Made by a program: the position numbers and the translations under genes
From: Deltaproteobacteria bacterium
GTDB lineage: Bacteria; Myxococcota_A; UBA9042; PHBI01
Direction: 5' to 3'
NCBI GenBank assembly: GCA_011526585.1
Contig: WYBB01000052.1
Span: 1 to 64,000, forward strand
Length of the DNA stretch: 64,000 nt
In this document: positions 9,797-19,024 of the stretch, piece after piece
How positions within the stretch are numbered: the stretch's first letter is position 1
Layout: the number at the start of each line of letters is the position of its first letter
Notes under the pieces: generated by a model
The model's input: the letters and a program-made list of their open reading frames with translations, nothing else
What the model was told of the DNA's origin: nothing
The model's database searches: none

Positions 9797-10212
9797 GCGC
9801 GCCGGCCCCGAGCCTCGTCGTCGTCGCCCTGCTCGAGCACGGCGAGCGCGCCGGCGATCCGACCTACCTCGTCGCGCGCCGCCCCGATCACGCGTTCCTG
9901 GGCGGCAGCTGGGAGCTGCCCGGGGGCCGCGTCGAGCCCGGCGAGTCTCCCGAAGCGGCGCTCGTGCGCGAGCTCGCCGAGGAGCTCGGCGTCACCGCCG
10001 AAGTGGTCCGCCCCTTGACCTTCTCGTGGTATCGATACCCAGATCGCACGGTGCTGATCCTCTTCTACCTCGCCCGGACCCTGCCCGGCTCGACACCGCG
10101 CCCGCTCGCATCGAGCGAGCTCCGCCTCCTCGACCGCGCCGCGCTCCTGGCGCTCGAGATGCCGCCCGCCAACCAGCCGCTCAAAGACCTGCTCCTGCAA
10201 TCGAGGCCCTGA
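9793..10212 (+). CDS. NUDIX hydrolase (MutT-like)
   Basis: 139 residues carrying a perfect NUDIX box, G-R-V-E-P-G-E-x6-A-L-V-R-E-L-x-E-E-L-G-V, inside a MutT-type fold with [16 protein letters not shown] before it. MutT-class members hydrolyse 8-oxo-dGTP or other nucleoside diphosphate-X compounds in the cytoplasm. The start is taken at GTG 9793 because it forms a GTGA overlap with the transglycosylase stop; a GTG three codons earlier is also in frame. Its stop overlaps the following lipoprotein start (TGATG). Why a NUDIX enzyme is coupled to an envelope cassette is not clear. Confidence 0.92.
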   Translation: MSAPAPSLVVVALLEHGERAGDPTYLVARRPDHAFLGGSWELPGGRVEPGESPEAALVRELAEELGVTAEVVRPLTFSWYRYPDRTVLILFYLARTLPGSTPRPLASSELRLLDRAALLALEMPPANQPLKDLLLQSRP

Positions 10213-10871
10213 TGACCCTGTCCCGTCTGCCCGCCCTCTTCCCCCTCGCGACCGCGTGCGCGCTCTTCTTCGCCTGCGCCTCCTCGGACGAACGCTCCGC
10301 GACGCGCACCGAGGAGGCGCTCCCCGAGCGCATCTCCGACGCGACGCCCGCGCTGATCGAGCCCACGCTCGACCTCGCCGAGGCCCCGACCCCCAAGGAG
10401 CAGACGCCCCCCGCCAAGGATCCGCAGCCCAAGCCGCTCAGCGAGGAGGCCAAGAAGAAGATCGAGGAGTACAAGGCGCTCGCCCTGAAGAACGACTGCT
10501 CGAAGGGCTTCAAGAACCTCGACGGCACCTGGAAGTTCGTCGGCGAGACGCGCACCCCGAAGTACAGCGGCACGCTCATCGTCAAGGGCACGCGCTTCAA
10601 GGAGATCATGACCGGCGAGCCCGACGGCAAGTACCTCGAGGCCGAGCTCGAGGGCGAGGTGCGCTGCGTCTTCAAGAACCGCGTCCTGATCCAGGTCGAC
10701 ACCGTCAAGCCCGACGGCGCCTACGGCAACCACGCCGGCGACATCTACCCCTGCGACCTGCTCTCGGACATGGATCCCAAGGTCGATCGCATGCTGATGA
10801 TCTGCTACTTCGACTGGGACCTGCGCACCGCCGCCGGCCTCGAGTACGAGTTCGAGCGCGTCGAACCGTAA
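10212..10871 (+). CDS. Putative lipoprotein of unknown function
   Basis: 219 residues. The N-terminus is a typical lipoprotein signal with lipobox F-F-A-C near residue 23. A Pro/Lys/Glu-rich linker follows (about residues 55-85), then a globular domain of about 130 residues with three or four Cys and motifs such as L-D-G-T-W-K-F-V-G-E-T and Y-S-G-T-L-I-V-K-G. That pattern resembles a small lipocalin-like or ligand-binding barrel, but I cannot name a family. It is the last gene of the overlapping cassette (start overlaps the NUDIX stop) and is followed by palindromic repeats that could stop transcription. Confidence 0.72.
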   Translation: MTLSRLPALFPLATACALFFACASSDERSATRTEEALPERISDATPALIEPTLDLAEAPTPKEQTPPAKDPQPKPLSEEAKKKIEEYKALALKNDCSKGFKNLDGTWKFVGETRTPKYSGTLIVKGTRFKEIMTGEPDGKYLEAELEGEVRCVFKNRVLIQVDTVKPDGAYGNHAGDIYPCDLLSDMDPKVDRMLMICYFDWDLRTAAGLEYEFERVEP

Positions 10872-10890
10872 GGCTCGCCCGCCGCCGACC

Positions 10891-10970
10891 ACGAGGGTCG
10901 CCCCTACACTGTAGGGGCGGGCCTTGTGCCCGCCCGCTGAGGTCAGGCTGTAGGGGCCCGCCCGCTGAGG
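10891..10970 (+). repeat. Palindromic / direct repeat cluster (REP-like) after the ABC cassette
   Basis: CGCCCCTACA at 10899-10908 is the exact inverse of TGTAGGGGCG at 10910-10919, giving a 10-bp stem around one base. The right side begins a unit CTGTAGGGGC...CCGCCCGCTGAGG at 10909-10942, which is repeated at 10948-10970 with an internal 11-base deletion. GGGCGGGC and GCCCGCCC inside the first unit can also pair. It lies 20 bp after the lipoprotein stop and could terminate transcription or block exonucleases; no T-run follows. Confidence 0.6.
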
Positions 10971-10999
10971 AGAGGCGAATCCCGTGCGCGGCAGGGCGG

Positions 11000-11076
<77 letters not shown>

Positions 11077-11177
11077 GCCGCGGGCCACTGCGCGACGACG
11101 TCATTCGCCGCCGTCGAGCACGCGTCGTGCGTTTATGCGAGAGCGCCCTCCGACGTCAAGGAGATACGCCACGCAGC

Positions 11178-11753
11178 TCACCCCGCGCTGTCCCACTTCG
11201 CCTGTAGCTTCTCGCGCACGCTCGTCTCGGCGAGCTTCTTCTTCTGCTCCTCGAGCTCGCGCGTCTCGACCACGATGCGCCAGTAGTGCTCGGCGAGCGA
11301 CGGCATGTAGAGCCCTGCCACGAAGTACGCCGGCAGCTTGTACTGCGGCGCCTCCGCCGACGCGATCCCGAACTCGCCGAGGAACGCGTGCAGCTCCTTC
11401 TCGGCCCCGTTGACCCGGGCCCACACCTCGTGCACGCCGACCAGGTCGCGCGGGTTGGCCGGCTCGTGCTCGGGCGCGGTCCACAGCGCGGCGTCCGCGA
11501 TCTCGCCGTCGATGCGCGCGGCCAGCGCCTTGCCGAGCTCCAGCGCCCGCTTCTTGAGCGCGCCCACGCGCTCGGCCGGCATCGCGTCGGCGACGTCGGC
11601 CCGCGCGAGGAACGCCTTCTTCGTCTCCCGCAGCACGAACGCCTCGAGATCGGCCTTGAGCACGGTGCGGATGTCCCCGATCACCTGCTGGAAGCGGACC
11701 TTGCGGAGGGCGATCTGATCATCGATCTCTTGCGCGCTCAGGGACTCGACCAT
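11178..11753 (-). CDS. Hypothetical helical protein
   Basis: 191 residues, starting M-V-E-S-L-S-A-Q-E-I. I chose ATG 11753 because AGGAG lies about 7 bases upstream; an in-frame ATG 22 codons earlier has no such site. The protein is predicted mostly helical and charged, with Lys/Arg/Glu heptad-like runs near the C-terminus (E-L-E-E-Q-K-K-K-L), no signal peptide and no catalytic motif that I recognise. It lies between a tRNA and the acidic-protein gene on the same strand, 119 bp downstream of the latter, and could be co-transcribed with it. Confidence 0.65.
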   Translation of the reverse strand: MVESLSAQEIDDQIALRKVRFQQVIGDIRTVLKADLEAFVLRETKKAFLARADVADAMPAERVGALKKRALELGKALAARIDGEIADAALWTAPEHEPANPRDLVGVHEVWARVNGAEKELHAFLGEFGIASAEAPQYKLPAYFVAGLYMPSLAEHYWRIVVETRELEEQKKKLAETSVREKLQAKWDSAG

Positions 11754-11872
11754 GGGGGACTCCTGCGACAAAACGTATCGGGTCCCGCAGGTGATACCTT
11801 CGAGACGCTCCGCCTGCAAGCCGGCTAGCGCCCCCTTTCGGCGGGCGGCGGCGACGACGCTCGCAGGTCCTG

Positions 11873-13480
11873 TCAGCGCTTGCGCTTGGCCTTGGCGGCC
11901 TTCTTGGCCGGCTTGGCCGCGGCCTTCTTGCTCGCCTTGGCCGGCGCCTTGCCCTTGGCCGGCGCCTTGCCCTTGGCCGCCTTGGTGGCGCCCTTGGCAC
12001 CCCGGGCGGCCGCCTTGGGCGCGGCCTTGGCCGCCTTCTTGGCGGGCTTGGCCGGAGCCTTGGCCTTGGACCCGGCCTTGCTCGCCTTCTTGGCGCGCGG
12101 GGCCTCCTCCTCGACCTCCTCCTCGACCTCGTCCTCCTCCCAGGCCTCCTCGTCCTCGTCCTCGGCCTCTTCGTCCTCGGCTTCCTCTTCGTCCCAGGCC
12201 TCGTCCTCGGCTTCGGCGTCCTCCTCGTCCTCCTCGGCGTACTCCTCCTCCTCCTCGGCGTACTCCTCTTCCTCCTCGGCGTACTCCTCTTCCTCCTCCT
12301 CGACCTCGGCGTACTCCTCGTCCTCCTCGGCGTACTCCTCGTCCTCCTCGGCCTCGGCGTACTCCTCGTCCTCCTCGGCGTACTCTTCGTACTCGTCGGC
12401 CTCGGCCTCGACGACCTCCTCCTCGGGATCCTCGTCGGCCGCCTTCTTCTTCGACTTCTTCGCGGCGGGCTTGGCGGCCTTTTCCTTCTTCTTGTCCTTC
12501 TTGGGCTTTTCGCCCTTGGCCTTCTTGCCCTTGTCGCCCTTGGCGCGCTTGGGACGCTCACCGGCCGCCTCGGGGTCGCCCTCCTCGGGCTCGGCGATCC
12601 CCTCCTCGTCCTCGCCCTCGACGACCTCCTCGTCGCCTTCGAGCCCCTCGAGCTCGTCGATCTCCTCACCCTCGGCGGCCTCGAACGGGTCGATCTCGTC
12701 GATCTCCTCGGCGTCGATGTCCTCGCTCAGGTCGTCCTCGAGCTCGACCTCGTCCTCCTCGCCGAACTCCTCCTCCTCGAGCTCCTCCACGTCCTCTTCG
12801 ATGTCGAGATCGATCTCGATGTCGATGTCGAGCTCGTCCTCGTCGACGTCGCGGCTGCGCGCGTCCTGGCTCGCCTTCTTGCGCAGCTTCTCGGCGATGC
12901 GCCGCCGCCGCGCCTCGGGATCCTCGTCGACATGACGCGCCACGCGCCCCTCGCCGCCCGGGGTCGCGCCGGCCTGCCGGAGCACCATGCGCTCCATCGA
13001 CATGATCAGCTCGAACTCCTTGTCGACGTCGAGCTCCGCCTCCTCGACGTTCTTGACGTGCAGGAAGAAACGCTTCGATTTCGGGACGGTCCGCTTGCCC
13101 GGGAAGGTGACGATGATCCGCCCCGGCTCGATCTTCATGTGGTAGCTGTTGTGCTCGCGGATGAAGTCGCGGAACTGCTGGATCTCGAAGCGGCCATCGC
13201 GCCGCGGCTTCACCGAGAAGCGCGTCGTCGGCGGGTTCTGCTCGAGCGTGTAGCGCCGGCACTCCACCGACTGCGAGCACCCGTCGAGCGGGTCGTCGAC
13301 CTCGTCGATCGGCATGCACGAGCGCGCGTTCTCCCAGCTCCCGAAGCACGCGAACGCGCTCGGCGAGCCCGGCTCGAGGATGTAGGGCTGAAAGCGGCTC
13401 TGGATCGGCTGGCCTGGAAAGCCCGGGAAATTCGGGAGTAAACCTGCAAGACCTCCACCCGATCCATTCGACTGGCTCAT
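11873..13480 (-). CDS. Acid-block protein with histone-H1-like Lys/Ala tail
   Basis: 535 residues with four regions. Residues 1-200 form an ordinary-looking domain with several Cys (C-F-G-S-W, C-M-P-I-D, C-S-Q-S-V-E-C) and a basic beta-like part (I-I-V-T-F-P-G-K-R). About 215-300 is Asp/Glu-rich. About 305-350 is a Lys/Ala-rich patch followed by an acidic tract with repeated E-E-Y-A-E units. The last ~75 residues are A-K-K-A/P-A-K repeats ending K-R-K-R, like the C-tail of eukaryotic H1 or bacterial AlgR3/HupB-type proteins. A nucleic-acid or polyanion-binding role for the tail is inference. ATG 13480 is divergent from mutS across 139 bp. No family recognised for the N-terminal domain. Confidence 0.72.
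   Translation of the reverse strand: MSQSNGSGGGLAGLLPNFPGFPGQPIQSRFQPYILEPGSPSAFACFGSWENARSCMPIDEVDDPLDGCSQSVECRRYTLEQNPPTTRFSVKPRRDGRFEIQQFRDFIREHNSYHMKIEPGRIIVTFPGKRTVPKSKRFFLHVKNVEEAELDVDKEFELIMSMERMVLRQAGATPGGEGRVARHVDEDPEARRRRIAEKLRKKASQDARSRDVDEDELDIDIEIDLDIEEDVEELEEEEFGEEDEVELEDDLSEDIDAEEIDEIDPFEAAEGEEIDELEGLEGDEEVVEGEDEEGIAEPEEGDPEAAGERPKRAKGDKGKKAKGEKPKKDKKKEKAAKPAAKKSKKKAADEDPEEEVVEAEADEYEEYAEEDEEYAEAEEDEEYAEEDEEYAEVEEEEEEYAEEEEEYAEEEEEYAEEDEEDAEAEDEAWDEEEAEDEEAEDEDEEAWEEDEVEEEVEEEAPRAKKASKAGSKAKAPAKPAKKAAKAAPKAAARGAKGATKAAKGKAPAKGKAPAKASKKAAAKPAKKAAKAKRKR
12225..12402 (-). repeat. Tandem E-E-Y-A-E coding repeat
   Basis: Within the acidic-protein gene the minus strand encodes about eight irregular copies of a 6-9-residue unit of the form E-E-Y-A-E-(E/A)-(D/E). 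On the plus strand this reads as tccTCGGCGTACTCcTC units. Copies differ mainly at third positions and by Asp/Glu swaps. Such a tract is prone to slippage, so its length may vary between strains. Confidence 0.75.
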
Positions 13481-13619
13481 TCGCCGCTCTCCTCACGCTC
13501 AGGCCGCCACGCCACCGAGGGCGCGGCAAGCTGCCACGATCGCCCCCCGGACGCAAGCTCCTCGTTACCTTCCACCGTGCTCATCCTGCTCTCGCTTCGC
13601 CTCGCGGGCGCCAACTGCT

Positions 13620-16322
13620 ATGCACGCGCTCGTCATGACCGCGAACCCGCCGCCCCCGCCGAGCCCGCAACGCGCATCGGAAGCACCGTCGGACCCTCTG
13701 GCTACCCCGATGATGCAGCAATATCTCGACGCCAAGGCCGCCTGCCCCGGCGCCCTCGTGATGATGCGCATGGGCGACTTCTACGAGCTCTTCCTCGACG
13801 ACGCCGTCGAGGCCGCGGCGCTGCTCGACCTGACCCTGACCGCCCGCAACAAGAAGGACGACAACCCCATCCCGATGGCGGGCGTGCCCCATCACGCCCT
13901 CGACGCCTACCTGCCGCGCCTGCTCAGCGCGGGCAAGAAGGTTGCAATCTGTGAACAGGTCGAGGACCCGCGCGTCGCCAAGGGCCTCGTGCGCCGCGAG
14001 GTGGTGCGCGTCGTCAGCCCCGGCGTCGTGCTCGACGAGGCGGTGCTCGACGCGCGCGAGCCGAACTGGCTCGCCGGGCTCGTGTCCACCCCCGACGGCG
14101 CCGGGCTCGCCTGGCTCGACGTCTCGACCGGCGAGCGCCGCGCGCTCACGCTCGCCTCGCACGAGGCCGCGCTGACCGAGCTCGAGCGCCTCGAGCCCAA
14201 GGAGCTCGTGCTGCCGAGCCCGCCCGATCCCGCGCTGCACGCGCTCGCGAACGACCTCCGCCGCCGCCTGCCGCACCTCTTCGTCTCCGAGCGCCCGACG
14301 CCCGACGACCCGCGCGAGCTCGCCGCCGCCTCGCCCGCGCACCGCGCCGCCGAGCTCGTCACCGACTACGCGCTCGGCCTGCAGCGCCAGGGCGCGCTCG
14401 CCCTGCGCCCGCTGATCCTCTGCGACCCGGGCGCCAGCATGGTCCTGCCGCCGACGACCGTGCGCAACCTCGAGCTCTTCCGCTCGCTCATGGACGGCGG
14501 TCGCAAGGGCTCGCTCATCCAGCTCCTCGACGAGACGCGCACCGCCATGGGCAGCCGGCTGCTCCGCGGCTGGCTGCTCGCGCCGCTCGTCGAGCGCGCC
14601 CTCATCCAGCGCCGCCACGACGCCGTGCAGGCCCTCATCGATGCGCCGATCACCCGCCAGGGCGTGCGCGAGCTCCTGCGCGGCGTCGCCGATCTGCAGC
14701 GGCTCGTCGGCCGCGTCGTCGCCAGGACCGCCACCCCGCGCGACCTCACCGCGCTCGCCACCTCCCTCGAGCGCGTGCCCCCTCTCGCCGAGGCCCTCGC
14801 CGCCGGCGAGCACCCCGCGCTCCACGCGCTGGCCGCCGGGCTCGACCCCATCCCGGCCGCGCAGAACGCCATCCGCCGGACCCTCGTCGACGAGCCCCCG
14901 GCCACGCTCAAGGATGGCGGCGTGATCCGCCAGGGCGCCGACCCCGAGCTCGATCGCCTGCTCGCGATCGCCTCCGACGGCAAGGCCTGGTTCTCGACCT
15001 ATGAGGACCAGCTCCGCCAGACCTCGAAAATCAACTCGCTCAAGATAAAATACACCAACGTATTCGGCTACTTCATCGAGGTGACCCGCGCCAACCTGCA
15101 CCTCGTGCCCGACACCTGGCTGCGCAAGCAGACCCTGGCCAACGCCGAGCGCTACTACACGACCGAGCTCAAGGAGCGCGAAGAGGCGGTGCTCGGCGCC
15201 GACGACAAGCGCCTCGCCCTCGAGGAGCGCCTCTTCGGTGAGCTGCGCGACGCGATCGCCGCCCTCGCCCCGGCCATCCAGACGACCGCCGAGCACCTCG
15301 CCACCCTCGACGTCATCGCCGGCCTGGCCGAGGTCGCCGCCCGCCGCGACTGGCGCCGCCCCACGCTGGTCGACGAGCCGACGCTGGCGATCACCGCCGG
15401 CCGCCACCCGGTGGTCGAGGCCATGCTGCCCAGCGGCGGCTTCGTGCCCAACGACCTCGCGCTCGACGCCGATCGTCGCCTGGTGATCCTCACCGGCCCC
15501 AACATGGCCGGCAAGTCGACGGTGATGCGCCAGACCGCGCTCATCGCCATCCTCGCCCAGATCGGCAGCTTCGTGCCCGCCGAGGCGGCGACGATCGGCC
15601 TCGTCGACAAGGTCTTCACCCGCGTCGGCGCCTCCGACGACCTCGCGCGCGGCAGCTCGACCTTCATGGTCGAGATGACCGAGACCGCCGAGATCCTGGC
15701 GCATGCCACCCCGCGCTCGCTCGTCATCCTCGACGAGATCGGGCGCGGCACCTCGACCTGGGACGGCCTGTCGATCGCCTGGGCGGTCGCCGAGCACCTG
15801 GCCGATCTCACCCGCTGCCGCGCCCTCTTCGCCACCCACTATCACGAGCTCACCGAGCTCGCGCTCACGCGCGACGCCGTCGTCAACCTCTCGATCGCCG
15901 TGCGCGAGCAGGCCGACGAGGTCGTCTTCCTGCGCCGCCTCATCGCCGGCGGCGCCTCCAAGAGCTACGGCATCCAGGTCGCGCGCCTGGCGGGCCTGCC
16001 GGGCTCGGTGCTCGCGCGCGCCCGCCAGATCCTCGACAACCTCGAGGCGATGGCGATCGATCCCGACTCGCGCCCGCGGCTGGCGCGCGGCGGCAAGCGG
16101 CCGCCGACCTGGCAGCTCTCGCTCTTCGCGCCGGCCCCCGAGCCCGGCGATGACCTCGACGCCACGCCGCCCACGCCGCCCGCGCCCCCGCCCGACCCGC
16201 ACGCCGCCGAGCTCCTCGCCGCGCTCGCCGCCGTCGATCCCGATGCGCTCAGCCCGCGCGCCGCGCTCGAGCTGGTCTATCGCCTCAAGGCCCTCACCGC
16301 GAAACCCGCGAGACGCCCATGA
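13620..16322 (+). CDS. mutS: DNA mismatch repair protein MutS
   Basis: 900 residues, full length for MutS1. The mismatch-binding domain has M-G-D-F-Y-E-L-F (Phe54, Glu56). The connector and lever domains follow, and the C-terminal ATPase carries G-P-N-M-A-G-K-S (near residue 627), the Walker B I-L-D-E-I-G-R-G-T-S, and A-T-H-Y-H-E-L. It recognises mismatches and recruits MutL. The first ~20 residues are Pro-rich; an ATG five codons in (13635) is an alternative start. It is divergent from the acidic-protein gene and ends in an ATGA overlap with glnD, an unusual pairing that implies co-transcription. Confidence 0.97.
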   Translation: MHALVMTANPPPPPSPQRASEAPSDPLATPMMQQYLDAKAACPGALVMMRMGDFYELFLDDAVEAAALLDLTLTARNKKDDNPIPMAGVPHHALDAYLPRLLSAGKKVAICEQVEDPRVAKGLVRREVVRVVSPGVVLDEAVLDAREPNWLAGLVSTPDGAGLAWLDVSTGERRALTLASHEAALTELERLEPKELVLPSPPDPALHALANDLRRRLPHLFVSERPTPDDPRELAAASPAHRAAELVTDYALGLQRQGALALRPLILCDPGASMVLPPTTVRNLELFRSLMDGGRKGSLIQLLDETRTAMGSRLLRGWLLAPLVERALIQRRHDAVQALIDAPITRQGVRELLRGVADLQRLVGRVVARTATPRDLTALATSLERVPPLAEALAAGEHPALHALAAGLDPIPAAQNAIRRTLVDEPPATLKDGGVIRQGADPELDRLLAIASDGKAWFSTYEDQLRQTSKINSLKIKYTNVFGYFIEVTRANLHLVPDTWLRKQTLANAERYYTTELKEREEAVLGADDKRLALEERLFGELRDAIAALAPAIQTTAEHLATLDVIAGLAEVAARRDWRRPTLVDEPTLAITAGRHPVVEAMLPSGGFVPNDLALDADRRLVILTGPNMAGKSTVMRQTALIAILAQIGSFVPAEAATIGLVDKVFTRVGASDDLARGSSTFMVEMTETAEILAHATPRSLVILDEIGRGTSTWDGLSIAWAVAEHLADLTRCRALFATHYHELTELALTRDAVVNLSIAVREQADEVVFLRRLIAGGASKSYGIQVARLAGLPGSVLARARQILDNLEAMAIDPDSRPRLARGGKRPPTWQLSLFAPAPEPGDDLDATPPTPPAPPPDPHAAELLAALAAVDPDALSPRAALELVYRLKALTAKPARRP

Positions 16323-19024
16323 AGAGCTTCGTCGAGACGCACAAGCAACGGACCCTCGACGACCTCGCCGACACCCCCGGCTACCTCCTGTGCGAGCGCC
16401 TCACCTGGGAGGTCGACACCATCGTGCTCGACGCGCTCCACGTCGCGCTCGCCGAGACGATGCCCGACGCCGGCCGGAGCCCCCGCCTGCCCGACCGCTG
16501 GGCGCTGATGGCGCTCGGCGGCTACGGCCGCGGGCAGATGTGCCTGCGCTCGGACATCGACGTGCAGCTCGTCGTCCCCGACGGCGCGCCCGATCCCGAG
16601 CCGCTGATGATCGTCTTCCTCGATCGCCTCACCCGCCGCGGGCTCAAGCTCGGCCACGGCGTGCGCACCGTGACCGAGTCGCTGCTCCTCGCGCGCGAGG
16701 AGCCGACCTTCGCCACCGCCGCGCTCACCGCGCGCCACCTCGCCGGTGACCCGATGACCACCGAGTCGGTGCGCGGCCCGGTGCACCAGCACCTCACCGG
16801 GCCCGGCCTCTTCTCCCTGCTCGAGTTCGTCGAGGCCGATCGCCAGCGCCGCGCCGAGCGCCTGGGCGACACCGTCTTCGTGCTCGAGCCCGACCTCAAG
16901 CACGGCATCGGTGGCCTCCGCGACGCCCAGCTCGTCGGCTGGCTCGCGCTCGTGACCGGCCGCCCCCTCGACCGCAAGGTCGCCTTCGCCGAGGACCTGC
17001 TCCTGCGCGTGCGCCTCGCCCTGCACGCGCTGGTCAGCTTCAAGTGCGACCGCCTCTCGCTCGAATACCAGGAGCTCGTCGCGCGCGCGCTCGGCTACAC
17101 CGGCGCCGACGACGTGCCCGCCGAGCTGCTCATGCGCGACGTGCACCTCGCCCTGCGCGCGCTCTCCTCGCGCGCCCGCCGCCAGCTCGAGACCGCCGCG
17201 CACCGCCTGTCGATCCCCCGGCGCGTGCCGCTCGACGATCACCCGGACTGGGTGCGCGTGACCGGCTCGCTGCGCGGCGATCGCCTGGCGCGCGCCGACG
17301 GCGCCACCCCGCGCACGGTGAGCGAGGCGGTCGCCGCGCTGCGCGTGCTCGCGCGCACCGGGATCCCACTCGAGGCCGAGTGCGAGAACGCCTTCGAAGA
17401 CCTCGCCGCGCACCTGCGCCTCGAGACCCCGCTCAACGCGCCGCCGCTCGTGCCCGCGCCACCGCGCACGCCGATGGCGACCACCACCGGGCGCATGCGC
17501 CGCCCGCGCGCGCCCGAGGCCGACCCCGAGCTCGCGCGCCTCCTGCTCGAGCTCTTCCTCGACCCCGGCCCGGGCGCCTCGCTCGCGCTGCACAGCCTGC
17601 ACCGCTCGGGCCTCCTCATCACGCTGGTGCCCGAGTTCGGCCGCGTGCTCGCGCGCGTGCAGCGCGACCTCTACCACGTCTTCACCGTCGACGAGCACAC
17701 CCTGCGCGCGCTCGACAAGCTCAAGGCCCTCACCCGCGGCGAGCTGCCCACGCTCACGCTCGCCAGCGAGCGCATCGCCGCGCTCGACCCGGGCACGCGC
17801 CGCGCGCTGCACGTCGCAACCTTTCTACACGATCTAGGCAAGGGCTACGGGCCCGGCCACCACGAGCGTGGCGCCGAGCTCGCCGGCCACATCGGCCCGC
17901 GCCTCGGCCTCACCGCCGAGGAGGTCGCGCAGGTGCGGCTCCTCATCCGCCACCAGGCCGACATGCCGATGATCTGCCTGCGCCGCGACCTCGCCGATCC
18001 GCGCCCGATCCGCGGCCTCGCGCGCCTGGTCGGCGACGAGGCAACGCTCGACGCGCTCTACCTGCTCTCGGTGGCGGACTGGTCCTCGGTCGGCCCCGAG
18101 ACCTTCTCGAGCTGGCAGCGCTCGCTGCTCGACGCGCTCTACGTGCGCACACGCGACCAGCTCCGCGCGCCCGGCCTCTACGGCGACCCCAAGCGCCTCG
18201 CCGACGACAAGCGCGACGCGCTCGCCGCGCTGGTGCTCGGCCAGGTCCCCGAGGTGCCGGGCGCCGCCTCCGATCCGATCGACGACTTCTGCTCGGCGCT
18301 GCCGACGCGCTACTTCCAGCTCGTCGATCTGCCCACGATGCAGAGCCACTTCCAGCTCTGGCACGCGCACCAGGACGACGGCCGCCCGCGGGTCGAGGTG
18401 CAGGCCGACGCCCCGCACCAGCAGGCGATCGTCACCGTCGTCTGCGCCGACTCGCCCGGCGTGCTCGCGCGGCTGACCGCCGGGCTCGCCGCGCTCGGGG
18501 CCGAGGTGCTCGCCGCCGAGATCGCCTCGCTCTCGAGCGGGGCCAGCGAGTCCGGATCGCACGCCGACGCCGCGCCGACCGGCACGGTGCTCGACGTCTT
18601 CCGCGTCGCCGATCCGCACGGCCGCTACGCCGAGGAGCGGGGCCGCGCGCTCGTCACCGCGACGCTCCTGCGCGCGCTCGCCGGCGAGCCGATGAAGCCC
18701 AAGCCCCCGGCGAGCCTCGCCGCCCCGCCGCTGCCCCCGGTCAAGCCCGCCGTCGCGGTGCACAACGACGTCGCCACCCAGCACTCGGTGGTCGACGTCG
18801 TCGCCACCGACCGCCCGGGCCTGCTCTACGATCTGGCCAACGCCTTCTTCGCCGCCGGCGTCTCGGTCGATCTCGCCTTTGTCACCACCGAGGGACGCCT
18901 CGCCCACGACAGCTTCTACATCGTCGAAAAGACGGGAGAAAAGCTCGAAGAGGCGCGTCTTGGCGCGCTCGGCGAGGCGCTGACGGCGCACCTCGAGGCG
19001 GCGCAGGGGGCGGCTACCAGCTGA
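16319..19024 (+). CDS. glnD: Bifunctional PII uridylyltransferase / uridylyl-removing enzyme
   Basis: 901 residues with the GlnD domain order. A nucleotidyltransferase domain has G-G-Y-G-R-G (67-72) and S-D-I-D (78-81, metal Asp residues). It is followed by L-E-P-D-L-K-H-G-I-G-G-L-R-D, an HD phosphohydrolase domain with F-L-H-D-L-G-K-G near residue 505, and two C-terminal ACT domains (A-D-S-P-G-V-L-A and T-D-R-P-G-L-L-Y). It uridylylates or de-uridylylates PII protein in response to glutamine, controlling nitrogen metabolism. Unusual points are the replacement of the usual E-L-F/L-P after GGYGRG by Q-M-C-L, and a Pro/Arg-rich linker around residues 380-400. It overlaps mutS by 4 bp and converges on a lipoprotein gene with an 11-bp overlap. 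Confidence 0.95.
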   Translation: MKSFVETHKQRTLDDLADTPGYLLCERLTWEVDTIVLDALHVALAETMPDAGRSPRLPDRWALMALGGYGRGQMCLRSDIDVQLVVPDGAPDPEPLMIVFLDRLTRRGLKLGHGVRTVTESLLLAREEPTFATAALTARHLAGDPMTTESVRGPVHQHLTGPGLFSLLEFVEADRQRRAERLGDTVFVLEPDLKHGIGGLRDAQLVGWLALVTGRPLDRKVAFAEDLLLRVRLALHALVSFKCDRLSLEYQELVARALGYTGADDVPAELLMRDVHLALRALSSRARRQLETAAHRLSIPRRVPLDDHPDWVRVTGSLRGDRLARADGATPRTVSEAVAALRVLARTGIPLEAECENAFEDLAAHLRLETPLNAPPLVPAPPRTPMATTTGRMRRPRAPEADPELARLLLELFLDPGPGASLALHSLHRSGLLITLVPEFGRVLARVQRDLYHVFTVDEHTLRALDKLKALTRGELPTLTLASERIAALDPGTRRALHVATFLHDLGKGYGPGHHERGAELAGHIGPRLGLTAEEVAQVRLLIRHQADMPMICLRRDLADPRPIRGLARLVGDEATLDALYLLSVADWSSVGPETFSSWQRSLLDALYVRTRDQLRAPGLYGDPKRLADDKRDALAALVLGQVPEVPGAASDPIDDFCSALPTRYFQLVDLPTMQSHFQLWHAHQDDGRPRVEVQADAPHQQAIVTVVCADSPGVLARLTAGLAALGAEVLAAEIASLSSGASESGSHADAAPTGTVLDVFRVADPHGRYAEERGRALVTATLLRALAGEPMKPKPPASLAAPPLPPVKPAVAVHNDVATQHSVVDVVATDRPGLLYDLANAFFAAGVSVDLAFVTTEGRLAHDSFYIVEKTGEKLEEARLGALGEALTAHLEAAQGAATS

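Noticed and set aside
13581..16202. 873-codon open frame on the minus strand opposite mutS
   Set aside because: It is the antisense of mutS; composition (Arg/Glu/Gly/Leu) is artefactual and no start signal or domain is seen.
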